From Bombus terrestris (lineage: Eukaryota; Arthropoda; Insecta; Hymenoptera; Apidae): 64,000 bases of DNA. Position 1 is the stretch's first letter. Every line of letters starts with the position of its first letter. The stretch is taken from NCBI RefSeq assembly GCF_910591885.1, contig NC_063271.1:1667001-1731000 (forward strand), in the 5' to 3' direction. A model generated the notes under the pieces. The model was not told the origin of the DNA. It did not search any database and worked only from the letters and a program-made list of their open reading frames with translations. The position numbers and the translations under genes are program-made. This document shows, piece after piece, positions 63,601-64,000 of the stretch.

Positions 63601-64000
63601 GGAAGTGACCAGGCCAAACCCGGATTCGCTGATCGACGAACTGATCAAAGCAACGAACTTGGAGCAGACGGATCTCGAGAGCTCCGAGAGTACGTTACAC
63701 CCTCTGTTCGATTTCGTACTCGACCCCGTTCTTTTCTCGTTTAATCGACAAATACAAATGATCTCGTTGTAACGCGATATAAAAAAGTTATAAGTGGTCG
63801 ATTAAATGTAATTGGTTTTTCGACGTCAACAAGACGCGATACAAACGGCGTAATTGAGTCTGCGGGAAAAAAATTATCGACTACTTTATCTTTTCCTCTC
63901 TTAACGTCGTATATGTAATGCACGATGTGTCTAACGTCTGCGATTATCGATGTTTGTAGCAACTGGACTTCAGCTATTCATAGCGAAAGACGGGACTACC
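21629..64000 (+). CDS. FAM102 / EEIG1-family protein with N-terminal C2 domain (3' end outside window)
   Basis: Coding exons are 21629-21774, 57278-57398, 57480-57670, 57779-57981, 58179-58398, 59461-60129, 61443-61622, 63484-63689 and 63960 to the window edge; all phases join and give 659 residues so far. Residues about 7-150 are an NT-C2 domain, matching FAM102A/EEIG1 nearly word for word: KKKKYKF, LEELTAVPFVN, LRLLDGG, WDAKFEFLCKMSAN, LGFTDLNLAEFAG, LEGYDSRHRQDNS. A Ser-rich region (GYGSLNSHSQHSRQSSSGDS, in exon 5) corresponds to the HSRSSS-type segment of vertebrates. Exon 6 adds about 220 low-complexity residues. Exons 8-9 hold the conserved C-terminal part (DSLIDELIKATNLEQTDLESS, LQLFIAKDGT). 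Vertebrate EEIG1 acts in RANK signalling in osteoclasts; the insect role is not established. Similar C2 domains are thought to bind membranes or partner proteins. Vertebrate members have about 380-410 residues, so the insect form is much longer. The first intron is 35.5 kb. Confidence 0.95.
29433..29740. repeat. Dispersed 0.3-kb repeat, copy A
   Basis: This segment aligns over its length with 36278-36606 in the same orientation. Shared blocks include AGTTCGGTG near the start, GTCGCTT (29495-29501), GGTGGAGCAA/GATGGAGCAA with ACCATAAG, TCGAAGATGTTT, AACGGT, AGTTCCTTA.GATTAT, and TCACCGGACG at the end. No long shared frame is conserved, so the family is probably noncoding. No terminal inverted repeats or target duplications were recognised. 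Confidence 0.75.
31149..31181. repeat. Short inverted repeat
   Basis: AATCAGCTTATTTT is followed after a 4-base loop by AAAATAAGGCTGATT, its complement with one bulged G. It would form a 14-bp stem. It may be a fold-back element or chance in AT-rich DNA. Confidence 0.7.
34937..36234 (+). mobile_element. Decayed piggyBac-like transposon
   Basis: The left end is TTAA followed by CGCTAAACCTACCAGCGG, with a small palindrome (GCGG..GTCAAATTGACCGCT); a related palindrome, AGCGGTCATTTAGACCGCC, lies near 35137-35156. TTAA targets and such ends are typical of piggyBac elements. Inside are transposase fragments in different frames: an acidic N-terminal-like frame at 35607-35897; 35957-36097 with FDGTVWREIDANPKPSK; and, after a stop and frameshift, 36103-36231 with AFYLIIDHRIRDH and TEGEAFRVLGTKRN, which fits the start of the piggyBac DDE region. 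The rest of the transposase and a right end are missing, so the copy is dead. Family assignment is by motif recognition only. Confidence 0.6.
35607..36234 (+). pseudogene. piggyBac-like transposase fragment
   Basis: Only the N-terminal acidic region and the beginning of the catalytic domain remain. Stops at 36098-36100 and 36232-36234 and at least one frameshift break it. The catalytic aspartates that would follow are absent. The dispersed repeat copy B begins about 45 bases later, so that sequence may have truncated the element. Confidence 0.55.
36278..36606. repeat. Dispersed 0.3-kb repeat, copy B
   Basis: Second copy of the repeat seen at 29433-29740. Compared with copy A it carries about 20 extra bases near the end (GGATGGATTCCGGGCTACGC) and many substitutions, so the two are old or belong to different subfamilies. 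A 128-codon plus-strand frame (36313-36699) and a 70-codon minus-strand frame cross it but are not shared with copy A. Confidence 0.75.
42043..42085. repeat. GAGTC pentanucleotide repeat
   Basis: About eight tandem copies of the 5-bp unit GTCGA/GAGTC, with one variant (GTGTC). It lies in intron 1 of FAM102 and has no coding role. Confidence 0.95.
43042..43080. mobile_element. Possible end of a TTAA-target element
   Basis: TTAACACGTTGAATGCC is followed by the near-palindrome GGTCACCGGTAACC. TTAA plus such a terminal palindrome resembles the ends of piggyBac-derived short elements in insects. No matching opposite end was found, so this is a weak call. Confidence 0.3.
57399..63959 (+). other. 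FAM102 introns 2-8
   Basis: Seven introns (57399-57479, 57671-57778, 57982-58178, 58399-59460, 60130-61442, 61623-63483, 63690-63959) separate exons 2-9. All have GT..AG ends. Long T or TTC tracts lie in them at 58681-58702, 59252-59362 and 63263-63307. An (ACGT)n run is at about 60923-60940. Open frames running on from exon 7 into intron 7 (to 61943) are pyrimidine-rich readthrough. Confidence 0.7.

Overview
The window looks like nuclear DNA from an insect, most likely a hymenopteran and probably a bee. It has split genes with GT..AG introns, insect-type protein families, an AT-rich left third, and a right part unusually rich in CpG-containing words such as TCGA, GCG and ACGT. Species was not determined; the lineage call is inference from composition and gene content.

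Three protein-coding genes are well supported, each by a chain of exons whose splice sites and phases fit. (1) 789-5196, plus strand: Hen1, the small-RNA 2'-O-methyltransferase, with a very long acidic Asn/Ser-rich tail and a 36-bp minisatellite at its 3' end. (2) 8143-14569, minus strand: RabGAP1 (PTB, kinesin-like and TBC domains plus coiled coil), 16 coding exons and 1045 residues, convergent with Hen1. (3) 21629 to beyond 64000, plus strand: a FAM102/EEIG1-family protein with an N-terminal C2 domain; nine coding exons are visible, with a 35.5-kb first intron and the 3' end outside the window.

Layout: 1-788 upstream/promoter of Hen1; 5479-8142 shared 3' territory; 14570-16300 RabGAP1 leader and promoter, AT-rich; 16300-21628 CpG-rich upstream region and probable 5' UTR of FAM102; 21775-57277 giant intron 1. 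That intron carries a decayed piggyBac-like transposon (about 34937-36234), two copies of a 0.3-kb dispersed repeat (29433-29740 and 36278-36606), a possible TTAA-ended element near 43042 and several simple repeats. Exons 2-9 of FAM102 occupy 57278-64000.

The three genes do not form one pathway: one acts on small silencing RNAs, one on Rab-dependent membrane traffic, and one is a C2-domain adaptor-like protein. Most long open frames in the right-hand 48 kb are chance products of CpG-rich, stop-poor DNA. I found no tRNA, rRNA or CRISPR array and no convincing new multi-gene system. The most unusual features are the Hen1 tail, its possible N-terminal membrane anchor and the reading-frame conflict at its 3' end.
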